Positions 19,801 through 30,910 are shown, counted from the stretch's first letter. The stretch is DNA of 64,000 nt from BOG-931 sp963781725 (GCA_963781725.1 CAWAGV010000002.1:744001-808000); one strand, 5' to 3'. Translations and numbers: made by a program. The notes: generated from the letters alone by a model not told the origin.

Positions 19801-21510
19801 CTAAAGATTCTTGATCAGGCCGGCGTCGATCAGCATGCGGTTGAAGCGGCTCGCCTCGGCGCCATTGGCGCAGCCGTAAAACAGTCCGCTGCAACGGACG
19901 AGGATTTTCTTCTGCTCGGCGAATGACGGATCGAGCGGCAGGCCTGCCGCCTCCTGCACCACGATGGGAAGATACGGCCCTTCCAGCGTGTCCAGCGCCG
20001 ACGAGACATCGACCGGTTTGAAATTGACCGCATCGATGGCGTAATAGGTCGTGAAATAGCGCTTGTCCCACGCCATCAGCCGCTTCTCGATCAACTCGTC
20101 GTCGAGCCCCGGATCGAGCACGTGCGCGGCGAAATCCGGCTGATGATCGCCGAAGCGCACCAGCAGGAACGAGTCGTTGGGAAACTGCCGTTTCAACTGC
20201 GCTTTGAAGTCGGCATAGTTCTGCGCGCTGAGCGCCTGGCGGCGCAAATACTCGTCGACCGGCGGGACGTTGCCGAGATCCTTCCACTGCGGCATCAGCT
20301 CGGGCCGGTAGCGGAAATCCCAGGGGAAATGATTGGCGGCAAGGTAGACGAAGACGAACATCGGGCTGTGCTCGTGTTCGCGCCCGATCATTTTCGCCGC
20401 GGCATCGAAGAAGAAGCTGTCCGGCTCGATCTCCTTGGCGCCGAGATCGTGCTGGTCGTAGAAGTGCTGCACGCCGGTCGTGGTCTGATAGCTGCGCGCA
20501 CTCATGAACGCGCCGAGCGCCGGATAGAGCGAGAAGGTGCGGTAGCCGCAGCGGCGCAGCGCCGCGGGCAGGCCGCGCTCGACGCGGCCGGCGGCAATGC
20601 GCGTCACGAAATAGGAGAAGCGGCCGAACGACCGGGCCGACAGGCCTTCCAGCACGTTGTATTCGGTGAACCAGCTCGGGCCGCCATTGCCTTCGACCAG
20701 GAAGTTGCGCTCCTTGCCGTCGAACGATTTGAAGTGAGCGCCGTAGCCTTCCGGCACCTTGACGCCGGACGCCATGCGGATGTCGAAGCTCAACTCATCG
20801 TGGATCAGGATGATGTGCGGCTGCTTTTTTTCATGCCTGCAGGCCGTCTCATCAATTGGCAGAAGGTGGTCCGCCGTACTCGCGTCGGCCTCCATTATGC
20901 CGTGAGTCATAAGTTCCGATATCGCATCGACACCGGACCGCGCGAACGATGAAACCTGGTTGCCGCCGTAGAACGCCTCGAACGGCTGCATCGGCAAGCG
21001 CATTTCCAGCGCGGTCAGGCCGGCCACGCAGCCGAGCGCGCCCGCCAGCGCTTTCCAGCGATAAACGCGGAACGGATCGAGCCGCCAGGTCACGACCACG
21101 ATCGGGATCAGGACCAGCACGCACAGCGCAACGATCCAGCGCAGCGCCGGAAAGATCGTGAACAGGAAGCTGACGGTGTCGGTGTCGATGATCATGAGAT
21201 CGACGAAGTTCGCCGTCATCATCAGCACGTGATATTTGAGGTCCGAGAGCAGGACCAGGACGGTCATCATCACCAGCGACAGCACGCCGGCGACCGCCGG
21301 GCGGCGGGTGAGCGCCAGCCAGACGAAGTTCAGGATTCCCCAGGCCAGCAGGAATGCCGCGACCTCGACCGACCGCGCCTCGGTCGCAAACATGATGACA
21401 AGCGCGATGAGATGAGGAACGGCGATCAGGGCCAGCCGCCAATAGCCATAGCGGGCAATCAGAGCGGGGGCGCCCAGCCGATGACCAAGAGACAAAATAG
21501 CGGCACGCAT
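19801..21510 (-). CDS. Membrane-bound sulfatase/phosphoethanolamine-transferase-like protein
   Basis: A 569-residue inner-membrane protein of the alkaline phosphatase superfamily (LTA synthase/EptA-like group). The ATG at 21510 gives a basic N-terminus followed by about five transmembrane segments within residues 15-200 (for example LALIAVPHLIALVIMFAT and WIVALCVLVLIPIVVV). The C-terminal domain begins PHIILIHDELSFDIRM near residue 240, where a metal-binding acidic residue is expected, and contains FVYLAANHFPWDFRY and LLVRFGDHQPDF later, both typical. Such proteins modify envelope lipids or glycans. No specific substrate can be named. Confidence 0.8.
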   Translation of the reverse strand: MRAAILSLGHRLGAPALIARYGYWRLALIAVPHLIALVIMFATEARSVEVAAFLLAWGILNFVWLALTRRPAVAGVLSLVMMTVLVLLSDLKYHVLMMTANFVDLMIIDTDTVSFLFTIFPALRWIVALCVLVLIPIVVVTWRLDPFRVYRWKALAGALGCVAGLTALEMRLPMQPFEAFYGGNQVSSFARSGVDAISELMTHGIMEADASTADHLLPIDETACRHEKKQPHIILIHDELSFDIRMASGVKVPEGYGAHFKSFDGKERNFLVEGNGGPSWFTEYNVLEGLSARSFGRFSYFVTRIAAGRVERGLPAALRRCGYRTFSLYPALGAFMSARSYQTTTGVQHFYDQHDLGAKEIEPDSFFFDAAAKMIGREHEHSPMFVFVYLAANHFPWDFRYRPELMPQWKDLGNVPPVDEYLRRQALSAQNYADFKAQLKRQFPNDSFLLVRFGDHQPDFAAHVLDPGLDDELIEKRLMAWDKRYFTTYYAIDAVNFKPVDVSSALDTLEGPYLPIVVQEAAGLPLDPSFAEQKKILVRCSGLFYGCANGAEASRFNRMLIDAGLIKNL

Positions 21511-21685
21511 GACGGGCGCGCGTGCCCGGAAATGACTTCGCCCTAAAGCCCGGCACACGGCGCTTTGTCATAAAACTGTATTTATTTGGTCATGACAAGT
21601 GAACGTTTGGTCACGGGCCGCCGATCTTGCGCGACGCGGTTAAAGCCAACCATGGCTTTGACCGGTTCAACCCACGAACGCAAAA
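21511..21685. other. Intergenic region upstream of the membrane sulfatase gene
   Basis: About 175 bases without a convincing gene. It contains the probable promoter of the sulfatase gene reading left and borders the second copy of the ilvC 3' end. Nothing else stands out. Confidence 0.4.
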
Positions 21686-21780
21686 CGGGCCCGCAACCGC
21701 GAGCCCGTCCGAGCGCAAATGCTCTAAAAATACCTGGGTCAGTTCTTCGAACGGTCCACCAAAGCCCGTTCCTTGATCCC
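21686..21780 (-). pseudogene. Second copy of the ilvC 3' end with terminator
   Basis: On the minus strand this segment encodes IKERALVDRSKN followed by a stop, identical to the last 12 residues of ilvC at 21828-22847, then a G/C hairpin (GGGCTCGC GGTT GCGGGCCC) followed by GTTTTGCG. The coding differences from the real ilvC end (GAG/GAA, GCC/GCT, GAT/GAC, CGA/CGT) are all synonymous. The similarity starts only at the very 3' end of the gene. Confidence 0.7.
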
Positions 21781-21782
21781 AA

Positions 21783-21812
21783 CAGGGCTCGCAACCGCGA
21801 GCCCGTCTGAAC
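21783..21812 (-). terminator. ilvC terminator-like hairpin
   Basis: GGGCTCGC-GGTT-GCGAGCCC on the minus strand lies directly after the ilvC stop codon. A matching hairpin follows the duplicated 3' end at 21686-21780. Only a short T run follows, so termination strength is uncertain. Confidence 0.6.
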
Positions 21813-21827
21813 GCAAAATGCCGTGGA

Positions 21828-22847
<1,020 letters not shown>

Positions 22848-22931
22848 GATATCTCCACCCCTACAGGGCCACCCTAGCGGGCCAAGGTTTTACGCTGGCC
22901 AGTGCTTGGCCGTTCGTTTCCGGTGCTGCTT

Positions 22932-23369
22932 CTAGGTTTTATGGGCGGCGAGGACAAGTCCGCCACGGGCGGAGGGACGCCGCAGCGGCGGCTTGCCCTT
23001 GGCCTCGCACAGACCGTCAAAACGGGCGCGGGCCTGGGCGATTTTCGACTGGTTGCGAAGGGCCCAGGAGCTGAGCGCCGAAACCGGGTTCAACAGATCG
23101 CGGCCGAGCGGGGTCAGCGCGTAATCTACCCGCGGCGGAATGGTGGGAAACACGGTACGGGTAATCAGCCCGTCGCGCTCGAGCCCGCGCAGCGTCAAGG
23201 TCAGCATGCGCTGCGAGATGCCGCCGATCGAGCGGCGCAGCTCGTTGAAGCGCAGCGGGCCTTCGCCAAGCCGGGCCACTACGAGGACCGACCATTTGTC
23301 GCCGATCCGCCCCAACAGGTCGCTGATGGCGCGGCAGTCCGAAGGCAACTCGGTGTTCCTTGGTTTCAT
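22932..23369 (-). CDS. HxlR-family transcriptional regulator
   Basis: A 145-residue HxlR-type winged-helix regulator. The domain is recognisable from LLGRIGDKWSVLVVARLGEG (near residue 20) and RFNELRRSIGGISQRMLTLT (near residue 40), the usual order of its helices. Members respond to aldehydes, quinones or oxidative signals. It is divergent from an FMN-reductase gene with 77 bases between the starts. The near-palindrome CTAGCCCTAG in that interval (about 23409-23418) is a candidate operator. It is therefore the likely regulator of that reductase (inference). Confidence 0.9.
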   Translation of the reverse strand: MKPRNTELPSDCRAISDLLGRIGDKWSVLVVARLGEGPLRFNELRRSIGGISQRMLTLTLRGLERDGLITRTVFPTIPPRVDYALTPLGRDLLNPVSALSSWALRNQSKIAQARARFDGLCEAKGKPPLRRPSARGGLVLAAHKT

Positions 23370-23446
23370 GAATGTGCCCTCTTGTGTCGTTCGGACTTGG
23401 TCACTTATCTAGCCCTAGTTACGCATTATCACCGAGGTATTCAACC

Positions 23447-24007
23447 ATGCCGAAGCCACAAGTCGCCGTGATCGTCGGCTCGAACCGCCGTGAGTCGATC
23501 AATCGTAAATTTGCCAAAGCGCTCGCCAAGCTCGGCGCCGAAAAATTCGACGCGCATTTCGTCCGCATCGACGACCTTCCGCTCTACAATCAGGACCACG
23601 AAGCCAACCTGACGCCGGAAGTGGCGCGCTTTAAGGACGAAATCAAAAAGGCCGATGGCGTCCTGATCGTCACACCGGAGCACAACCGTTCGGCGCCGAC
23701 GGTTTTGAAAAACGCTATCGACTGGGGCGCGCGGCCGTTCGGTACCAGCGTGTGGCCCGGCAAGCCGGGCTTCATCACCGGAACGTCGCCGGGCGTGATC
23801 GGCACCGCTCTGGTGCAGGCCAATTTGCGCACGGTGATGCTGGGTCTCGGCATGACGCTACTGGGCGGCGAAGCTTACGTGCAGTTCAAACCGAACCTGT
23901 TCGACGACGAGGGCAATGTCGGCGACGAGAGCACACAGAAATTCCTGCAAGGCTTCGTCGACCGCTTTGCCGACCTGGTCGAGAAACTGTCGGGCAAGAA
24001 AGGCTGA
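23447..24007 (+). CDS. NADPH-dependent FMN reductase, flavodoxin-like
   Basis: A 186-residue flavoprotein of the NADPH-dependent FMN reductase family (ChrR/YieF-like group), which reduces quinones, azo dyes or chromate. The FMN phosphate-binding loop is GSNRRESINRKFAKAL near residue 9. PEHNRSAPTVLKNAIDWGAR near residue 74 is the second conserved flavin-binding segment. The ATG at 23447 gives normal length. The divergent HxlR gene suggests induction by electrophiles or quinones (inference). It is followed by a palindromic repeat and then by the ilvH end on the other strand. Confidence 0.9.
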   Translation: MPKPQVAVIVGSNRRESINRKFAKALAKLGAEKFDAHFVRIDDLPLYNQDHEANLTPEVARFKDEIKKADGVLIVTPEHNRSAPTVLKNAIDWGARPFGTSVWPGKPGFITGTSPGVIGTALVQANLRTVMLGLGMTLLGGEAYVQFKPNLFDDEGNVGDESTQKFLQGFVDRFADLVEKLSGKKG

Positions 24008-24020
24008 AGGTTGTTCACCG

Positions 24021-24090
24021 CCCGTCCCCGCGAAAGCGGGGACCCAGCATAAAATCCTTCCTGGATTCCCGCTTACGCGGGAATGAGCGG
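24021..24090. repeat. Two-hairpin palindromic intergenic repeat (copy 2)
   Basis: Hairpins GTCCCCGC/GCGGGGAC and ATTCCCGC/GCGGGAAT, the same arms as in copies at 551-644 and 60161-60231, here in the opposite orientation. It lies between the convergent FMN-reductase gene and ilvH, ending right at the ilvH stop codon. Confidence 0.85.
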
Positions 24091-24648
24091 TCAATCAGGC
24101 CGCGACAGCATCCCCTCCGGCCCGCGCGCGATGGCGACAACGCCGGTGCGCGACACCTCAACAAGACCGACCGGCAGCATCAGGTTGATGAAGCTTTCGA
24201 TCTTCTCGGAAGCGCCGGTGATCTCGAACACAAAGCTTTCCGTGGTCGCGTCGATGACGCGGGCGCGGAAAGCGTCAGCAAGGCGCAACGCCTCCATGCG
24301 GTGATCGTCCTTGCCACGCACCTTCACCATGGCGAGCTCGCGCTGAATGGCCGGGCCCGCCATGGTGATGTCGACGACGCGGTGCACCGGCACCAGCCGG
24401 TCGAGCTGGTTCTTGATCTGCTCGATCACCATCGGCGTGCCGCGCGTCACGATGGTGATGCGCGACAGGTGCTTCTCGTGCTCGGTCTCCGAGACGGTGA
24501 GCGAGTCGATGTTGTAGCCGCGGCCAGCGAACAGTCCGATGACGCGGGCAAGAACACCGGGCTCGTTGTCGACGAGCACGCACAAGGTGCGGGTCTCGAC
24601 GCGTTCGCTGGTGGGCGCGGTAGGGTAATGCGATGTCGCGGTATTCAC
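24091..24648 (-). CDS. ilvH: Acetolactate synthase, small (regulatory) subunit
   Basis: A 185-residue regulatory subunit of acetohydroxyacid synthase. The ACT domain starts TLCVLVDNEPGVLARVIGLF near residue 21, where valine feedback inhibition is sensed, and continues into YNIDSLTVSETE. A C-terminal domain with ATTESFVFEITGASEKIESF near 135 completes the family. It starts 15 bases after the stop of the catalytic subunit gene, so the two form an operon that is controlled by the attenuator upstream of ilvI. Confidence 0.97.
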   Translation of the reverse strand: MNTATSHYPTAPTSERVETRTLCVLVDNEPGVLARVIGLFAGRGYNIDSLTVSETEHEKHLSRITIVTRGTPMVIEQIKNQLDRLVPVHRVVDITMAGPAIQRELAMVKVRGKDDHRMEALRLADAFRARVIDATTESFVFEITGASEKIESFINLMLPVGLVEVSRTGVVAIARGPEGMLSRPD

Positions 24649-24663
24649 GGCGGCTCTCCTGAG

Positions 24664-26424
24664 CTAGACCAGCATCTTGCCTTCTTCAGTGACGGCGTCT
24701 TCGATCTTCTGCACCGCGTCGCCGAGCAGCATTTCATTGTGCGCGCGTCCCGACGGGATCATCGGGAAGCAATTTTCCGCCGGATCGACGACGCAGTCGA
24801 AGATCACCGGCTTTTTCACCTCGATCATTTCACGGATCTTGGCGTCGAGATCGCCCGGCTTTTCACAGCGGATGCCGTGCGCCTGATAGGCGTCGGCGAG
24901 TTTCACGAAGTCGGGCAGCGCTTCGCTGTAAGAATGGGAATAGCGTCCACCATGCAGCAGCTCCTGCCACTGCCGGACCATGCCCATATATTTATTGTTG
25001 AGGATGAAGATCTTGACCGGCAGATCGTACTGCACGGCGGTCGATATTTCCTGCATCGTCATCTGCACCGAGGCCTCGCCGGCAATGTCGATAACCAGCG
25101 AATCCGGGTGCGCGAGCTGCACGCCCACCGCGGCCGGTAATCCGTAGCCCATGGTGCCGAGGCCACCGGAGGTCATCCAGCGGTTCGGCTCCTGGAACTG
25201 GTAGAACTGTGCCGCCCACATCTGGTGCTGGCCGACCTCGGTGGTGATGTAGGTGTCGCGATCCCTGGTCAGCTCGAACAGCCGCTGGATGGCATATTGC
25301 GGCTTGATGACCTTGTCGCTGCCGCGGTAGGCGAGCGACTTTTTCGCGCGCCACTTGTCGATCTGCGTCCACCACGCAGCCAGCGCTTTCTTGTCGAACC
25401 GCGACGCCACCGAACTCCATTGCCGCACCATGTCTTCGAGCACGTGCGCGCAATCGCCGACGATCGGCAGATCGACCTTGACGTTCTTGTTGATCGACGA
25501 CGGATCGATGTCGACGTGGATTTTCTTCGAGCCGGGCGAGAACGCGTCGAGCCGGCCGGTGATGCGGTCGTCGAACCGCGCGCCGATGCAGATCATCAGA
25601 TCGCAATCGTGCATTGCCCAGTTGGCTTCCCAGGTGCCGTGCATGCCGAGCATGCCGAGCCATTGCGGATCGGCGGCCGGATAGGCGCCCAGCCCCATCA
25701 AGGTCGAGGTGATCGGGAAGCCGGTCATCTTCGCCAGCGCACGCAGATGCTCGGACGCGGCGCGGCCGGAATTGATGATGCCGCCGCCGGTATAGAACAG
25801 CGGCCGCTTGGCGGCTGCCATCATCTCGACTGCCTGCCGGATCTTGTCGCTGTCGCCGACGATCTTCGGCCGATAGCCTTTATGCAGGAACTCCTTCGGC
25901 TTGCTGTACGTGCCTTTGGCGAACTGGATATCCTTCGGAATATCGACCACGACCGGACCGGGACGTCCGCTCGAAGCAATGTGGAACGCCTCGTGCAGCG
26001 CGCGCGGCAGATCCTCGATGGTCTTCACCAGATAATTGTATTTGGTGCACGGCCGCGTGATGCCGACGGTGTCGCATTCCTGGAATGCGTCGTTGCCGAT
26101 CAGATGGGTCGGCACCTGCCCGGTGAGCACCACCAGCGGGATGGAATCGCACAGCGCGTCGGTCAGCCCGGTGACCGCGTTGGTCGCGCCGGGGCCCGAC
26201 GTCACCAGCACGCAGCCGACCTTGCCGGTCGAGCGCGCATAGCCCTCGGCGGCATGGACCGCGCCCTGCTCGTGGCGCACCAGAACATGCCGAACCCGGT
26301 CCTGCGATTGAAACAGCGCGTCATAGATCGGAAGCACCGCGCCGCCGGGATAGCCGAAAATGTGCTCGACACCCTGATCGGCGAGCGCCTCGATCACCAT
26401 TTCCGCGCCGGTCATCTCTGTCAT
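24664..26424 (-). CDS. ilvI: Acetolactate synthase, large (catalytic) subunit
   Basis: A 586-residue thiamine-diphosphate enzyme making acetolactate or acetohydroxybutyrate, the first common step of branched-chain amino acid synthesis. The catalytic glutamate region is HEQGAVHAAEGYARSTGKVG near residue 50, and the ThDP/magnesium site lies around LVIDIAGEASVQMTMQEI near residue 444, ending in FILNNKYMGMVRQW. The usual GDA of the motif reads GEA here. The gene follows a 30-residue leader peptide and a strong attenuator hairpin (26482-26506) and precedes ilvH. ilvB is an equivalent name; ilvI is used because of the ilvH partner. Confidence 0.96.
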   Translation of the reverse strand: MTEMTGAEMVIEALADQGVEHIFGYPGGAVLPIYDALFQSQDRVRHVLVRHEQGAVHAAEGYARSTGKVGCVLVTSGPGATNAVTGLTDALCDSIPLVVLTGQVPTHLIGNDAFQECDTVGITRPCTKYNYLVKTIEDLPRALHEAFHIASSGRPGPVVVDIPKDIQFAKGTYSKPKEFLHKGYRPKIVGDSDKIRQAVEMMAAAKRPLFYTGGGIINSGRAASEHLRALAKMTGFPITSTLMGLGAYPAADPQWLGMLGMHGTWEANWAMHDCDLMICIGARFDDRITGRLDAFSPGSKKIHVDIDPSSINKNVKVDLPIVGDCAHVLEDMVRQWSSVASRFDKKALAAWWTQIDKWRAKKSLAYRGSDKVIKPQYAIQRLFELTRDRDTYITTEVGQHQMWAAQFYQFQEPNRWMTSGGLGTMGYGLPAAVGVQLAHPDSLVIDIAGEASVQMTMQEISTAVQYDLPVKIFILNNKYMGMVRQWQELLHGGRYSHSYSEALPDFVKLADAYQAHGIRCEKPGDLDAKIREMIEVKKPVIFDCVVDPAENCFPMIPSGRAHNEMLLGDAVQKIEDAVTEEGKMLV

Positions 26425-26481
26425 CGTCAGCTCCGCTCTTTGGCTTTCTCTTAGGTTCGTCCACTGGGCATTTCAGGCAAT

Positions 26482-26506
26482 AAAAAAGGGACCTCGAAGG
26501 GCCCCT
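26482..26506 (-). terminator. ilvIH attenuator hairpin
   Basis: On the minus strand GGGGCC-CTTCGA-GGTCCC is followed by TTTTTT, a typical intrinsic terminator, positioned about 30 bases after the leader peptide stop and before ilvI. A much longer hairpin (plus 26512-26521 with 26549-26558, plus inner GGGTGG/CCACCC) lies directly upstream and overlaps the leader stop, so the two can act as alternative structures. Confidence 0.85.
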
Positions 26507-26536
26507 GGGTCGCGCACCGCCACGTTCGCGGGTGGA

Positions 26537-26629
26537 TTATCCACCCTCGGCGGTGCGCCTCGCTACGAGAATCGTCACAACAGTCTGCACGGATAGGCCC
26601 TTCGCTCTGATGCCCAATCTTATAAGCAT
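26537..26629 (-). CDS. ilvIH leader peptide (30 residues, Leu/Ile/Val-rich)
   Basis: A short frame starting at ATG 26629 (MLIRLGIRAKG) that contains the run SVQTVVTILVARR and ends EGG before TAA at 26537. Ten of its 30 residues are leucine, isoleucine or valine, as in the leaders of ilv operons controlled by attenuation. Its stop codon falls inside a long hairpin that precedes the intrinsic terminator. The structure fits classical ribosome-stalling attenuation for the ilvI-ilvH operon. The role is inferred from position, composition and hairpin arrangement. Confidence 0.8.
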   Translation of the reverse strand: MLIRLGIRAKGLSVQTVVTILVARRTAEGG

Positions 26630-26867
26630 TGCGGCAGCGGGGGTCAAGCCAAATACGGCGGGAATCCGGCGGACCGCGTTCGCAAAAACTTCAAACGATC
26701 GTTTGAAATCGGATTCACGGGGCTAACTCGCATTTCTTAACCAACATGACGTGCCTTGGAGCAGCCGCGATTTCGCGCGGCGCCGGACAAAAAAAATCCC
26801 CGCGCTGTTGCTGAATTACCGCAACGGGGACGATCAGGCACTGACGGCTTTCTCCATCGGAGGCGTT

Positions 26868-27926
26868 ATGCTCGCAGCTCATCTGCATCGCATCGCTATC
26901 GGGCTTTTTGCCGGCGCGGTTGTCGCGATCGCGCTGGCAATGCCGGCAGCGGCGGAACAGCCCGCCAATGCGCCCCCGAATTCGACCGAGGCGATCCTGA
27001 AATGGATCAACGACTACCGCAGCCGGCCGGATCCGGAGAGTTTGCCGGCCATCGTCCGGGCGTTGGGCTCGATGCAGGCTTTCAAGAACGCCGAAACGTG
27101 CGGCGCTTACGTCGGCTTCATCGCCGGCGTGTTGAATGCCAACCCGGCGCGCGCCGAAAGCCTGGTCGCCAGGATGCTGGTCATCGATCCGGCGGATCAT
27201 TGGGTGCTGGTGCGCGCGGTCGCCTATTCCGGCCTGCCGCACTGGAAAGAGCTGCTGGCGAAATTCGCCGACCGCATGCCGATGCGCCACGCCATGGTCG
27301 ACAAATACGTCGATGGCGAGCTGCCGACGCTTGAGCAAATCAACTATGCGCCGAAGACGCCCGGCGTATGGGACAAGATGCGTGTCGCCCTGCAACTCAC
27401 CGACACGCACGCCGAGAAGCCGGTGACGCTGACGCCGAGCCCCGAGCTGATCGACGTGCTGTGGGGCTACTATCTGGCCACGGGCACCTATGCGTCGGTC
27501 GGGCGCATCGTCAAGCTTTTGCCGCTCGCCAACGACAAGGACAGTGTCGACAACCTCACCACCGGCAGCGCGGCGAAATTCACCCTCGCCAGCAATGCGG
27601 TGCGCGATCTCAATCTGCTCAACATGCTGAAATGGTCGGCGAAACGCCAACCGAAAGACGTCACCGTGGTGCTCGACGATGTCATCGAAACCGCCGAGAC
27701 CGTCGATACGGTGCATATGCGCAAGGAATCGCTCGCCGCAATCGACGAATTGAAGCAGAAGGGCCCGGACTCCAAGCGCGAACTTTCCGGCTGGGGCCAG
27801 GTCGGCCAGGGCGCGCTGTCGATGGGTTGCGTGCTTGCGGCGGCGACAGGCCAGATCGAACTGGGATTGCCCTGCGTGCTCGGCGGCGCGGCCTACTCAG
27901 CCAGCATGCAATACGCAACGCATTAA
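26868..27926 (+). CDS. Secreted protein of unknown function
   Basis: A 352-residue protein with a signal peptide (MLAAHLHRIAIGLFAGAVV, cleavage after AAA near residue 29). The start at ATG 26868 follows a CGGAGG ribosome-binding site at 26858-26863, which decides between alternatives. The mature protein is mostly alpha-helical with no membrane span until a glycine/alanine-rich stretch near residues 319-347 (LSMGCVLAAATGQIELGLPC), which may be a hydrophobic hairpin. I do not recognise a family. The neighbours are the divergent ilvIH operon and a convergent flavoprotein gene, which do not indicate a role. Confidence 0.6.
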   Translation: MLAAHLHRIAIGLFAGAVVAIALAMPAAAEQPANAPPNSTEAILKWINDYRSRPDPESLPAIVRALGSMQAFKNAETCGAYVGFIAGVLNANPARAESLVARMLVIDPADHWVLVRAVAYSGLPHWKELLAKFADRMPMRHAMVDKYVDGELPTLEQINYAPKTPGVWDKMRVALQLTDTHAEKPVTLTPSPELIDVLWGYYLATGTYASVGRIVKLLPLANDKDSVDNLTTGSAAKFTLASNAVRDLNLLNMLKWSAKRQPKDVTVVLDDVIETAETVDTVHMRKESLAAIDELKQKGPDSKRELSGWGQVGQGALSMGCVLAAATGQIELGLPCVLGGAAYSASMQYATH

Positions 27927-27936
27927 CCGTGCGTTC

Positions 27937-29133
27937 TCAAAATCGCGGCGTGCCCGGATCGAGACCGAGCAGCACGCGGCCGGAAATTTCAAAATTCACC
28001 GAGGCGATCCCGACGTGTTGGGTGGTCGCGTGCACGTCGCGGAAGCAACGCTCGATCGGATTGCTTTCGTAAAGCGCGGTGCCGCCGGCGGCGTTATAGA
28101 CCAGATCGACGGCTTGCGCGGAAGCGGCCGCGGCCTGCGCGGCGGCGAGGCGCGCAACGGCGCGCTGCGGCACCGACGGCATGGCGCCGGACGCGACCGT
28201 GTCCCAGATGTTGTGCAGGGACTCGACCAAAAACGCCCGCGCCGAACGCAAAAGCGCTTCCGCCTTGCCGACATCGGCCTGCGCGCCGGCTTTTTCGCGC
28301 AGCCGCGATGACGAGCCGATCGGCGTCTTGCCCTCGGCCAATTCGACGAACGCGTCGATCGCCGCGCGCGCAATGCCGAGCGGCACGCTGGCCAGCGCCA
28401 TTTGAAACACGGTGATGAACGGCGCCGCGAACAGCGTGCCGAGGCGCACCGGCGTGGCCGTGAAGGCGGCAATCGCCCGTTCGTCGGGCACGAACAGATC
28501 GTCGACGCGAAAATCATGACTGCCGGTGCCGCGCAGACCGCCGACATGCCAGGTATCGAGAATCTCGATGTCGGCGGTCGGAAACAGCATCAAACGCATG
28601 TCGGGGGCCCCGTCGGGACCGCGGCGCGGCGCGCCGTTGTCGTAAATGACGCTGCTGCCGACGGTCCAGGCGCTGTGCCGAATGAAGCTGCCGAAATTCC
28701 AGTGTCCGCTGACGCGAAATCCGCCGGGCACGGCGACCGCTTTGCCGGTCGGATTGATGGTGCCGGCGACGATGGTGCTGCCGTCGCCAAAAATCTGCCG
28801 TGCCACGTCGTCGGAGAGATAGCCGGAAAGCCGGCTGTAACCGGCCGACACCATCGCGCACCAGCCGGCCGCACCGTCGGCGCGCGACAGCTCTTCGATG
28901 ATACGCAGGAAATCGAGCGTGGTGAGCTCGGGACCGCCAAGCGAACGGGCGAGCCAGATCGAGAAGAAGCCGGCCTCGGCCATCTGTTTGACCAGCGGCG
29001 CGGGAAGCGAGCGCTCGCGGTCGATCTCGGCGCGCACCGCGCGGATCGCCGGCGTCAGCTCACGCGCGATGTGAAGAAATCCTTCGGCATCTTTCGGACG
29101 AACGGCCGCGGCGGACATGATTGGCTCCGTCAT
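27937..29133 (-). CDS. Acyl-CoA-dehydrogenase-fold flavoprotein (possible flavin-dependent monooxygenase)
   Basis: A 398-residue protein of the acyl-CoA dehydrogenase fold, close to the group of two-component flavin monooxygenases (HsaA/DszC-like). The N-terminal helical domain contains FLRIIEELSRADGAAGWCAM near residue 75. The middle beta domain includes GGFRVSGHWNFGSFIRHSAW near 137 and VGGLRGTGSHDFRVDDLFVP near 200. The C-terminal helical domain is complete. The catalytic glutamate of classical acyl-CoA dehydrogenases cannot be pinned down, which favours the monooxygenase interpretation, but this is unproven. It is divergent from aspA, with two 18-base direct repeats in the interval. Confidence 0.78.
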   Translation of the reverse strand: MTEPIMSAAAVRPKDAEGFLHIARELTPAIRAVRAEIDRERSLPAPLVKQMAEAGFFSIWLARSLGGPELTTLDFLRIIEELSRADGAAGWCAMVSAGYSRLSGYLSDDVARQIFGDGSTIVAGTINPTGKAVAVPGGFRVSGHWNFGSFIRHSAWTVGSSVIYDNGAPRRGPDGAPDMRLMLFPTADIEILDTWHVGGLRGTGSHDFRVDDLFVPDERAIAAFTATPVRLGTLFAAPFITVFQMALASVPLGIARAAIDAFVELAEGKTPIGSSSRLREKAGAQADVGKAEALLRSARAFLVESLHNIWDTVASGAMPSVPQRAVARLAAAQAAAASAQAVDLVYNAAGGTALYESNPIERCFRDVHATTQHVGIASVNFEISGRVLLGLDPGTPRF

Positions 29134-29156
29134 TCAGATTGCGGCCCCGAAACAGA

Positions 29157-29192
29157 TTGCAATCCTGTAACCCTTTGCAATCCTGTAAGCCT
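29157..29192. repeat. Two 18-base direct repeats between divergent genes
   Basis: TTGCAATCCTGTAACCCT (29157-29174) is followed at once by TTGCAATCCTGTAAGCCT (29175-29192), with one mismatch. A partial third unit (CAGATTGC) lies at 29136-29143. It occupies the interval between the starts of the flavoprotein (29133, minus) and aspA (29284, plus), so it could be a regulator-binding array. Confidence 0.65.
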
Positions 29193-29283
29193 TGGCGGTC
29201 ATTGCGCTATTGCCCTTCAACGCCGTGCCATCCATATCAGTGCAATCGACCGGTTGGTTTGAGCTGCCGCGCAGCGGCGCAAA

Positions 29284-30836
<1,553 letters not shown>

Positions 30837-30846
<10 letters not shown>

Positions 30847-30910
30847 TCCGGAAAGCCTGCCCTCGGACTTGATCCGGGGTGGATGCCGGTTTTCCGAAAA
30901 GATCATGCTC
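30837..30910. repeat. GAGCATGATC palindromic repeat (copy 1)
   Basis: TAGAGCATGATCCGGAAAG at the left end pairs with CTTTTCGG-type sequence and GATCATGCTC at the right end. It lies between the convergent genes aspA and the FAD monooxygenase. The aspA stop codon TGA at 30844-30846 is within the left arm. Another copy is at 35500-35551. Confidence 0.85.

Noticed and set aside
19688..20287. Long minus-strand reading upstream of the PEBP start
   Set aside because: It overlaps the sulfatase-fold gene in another frame; the signal peptide fixes the PEBP start at 19687.
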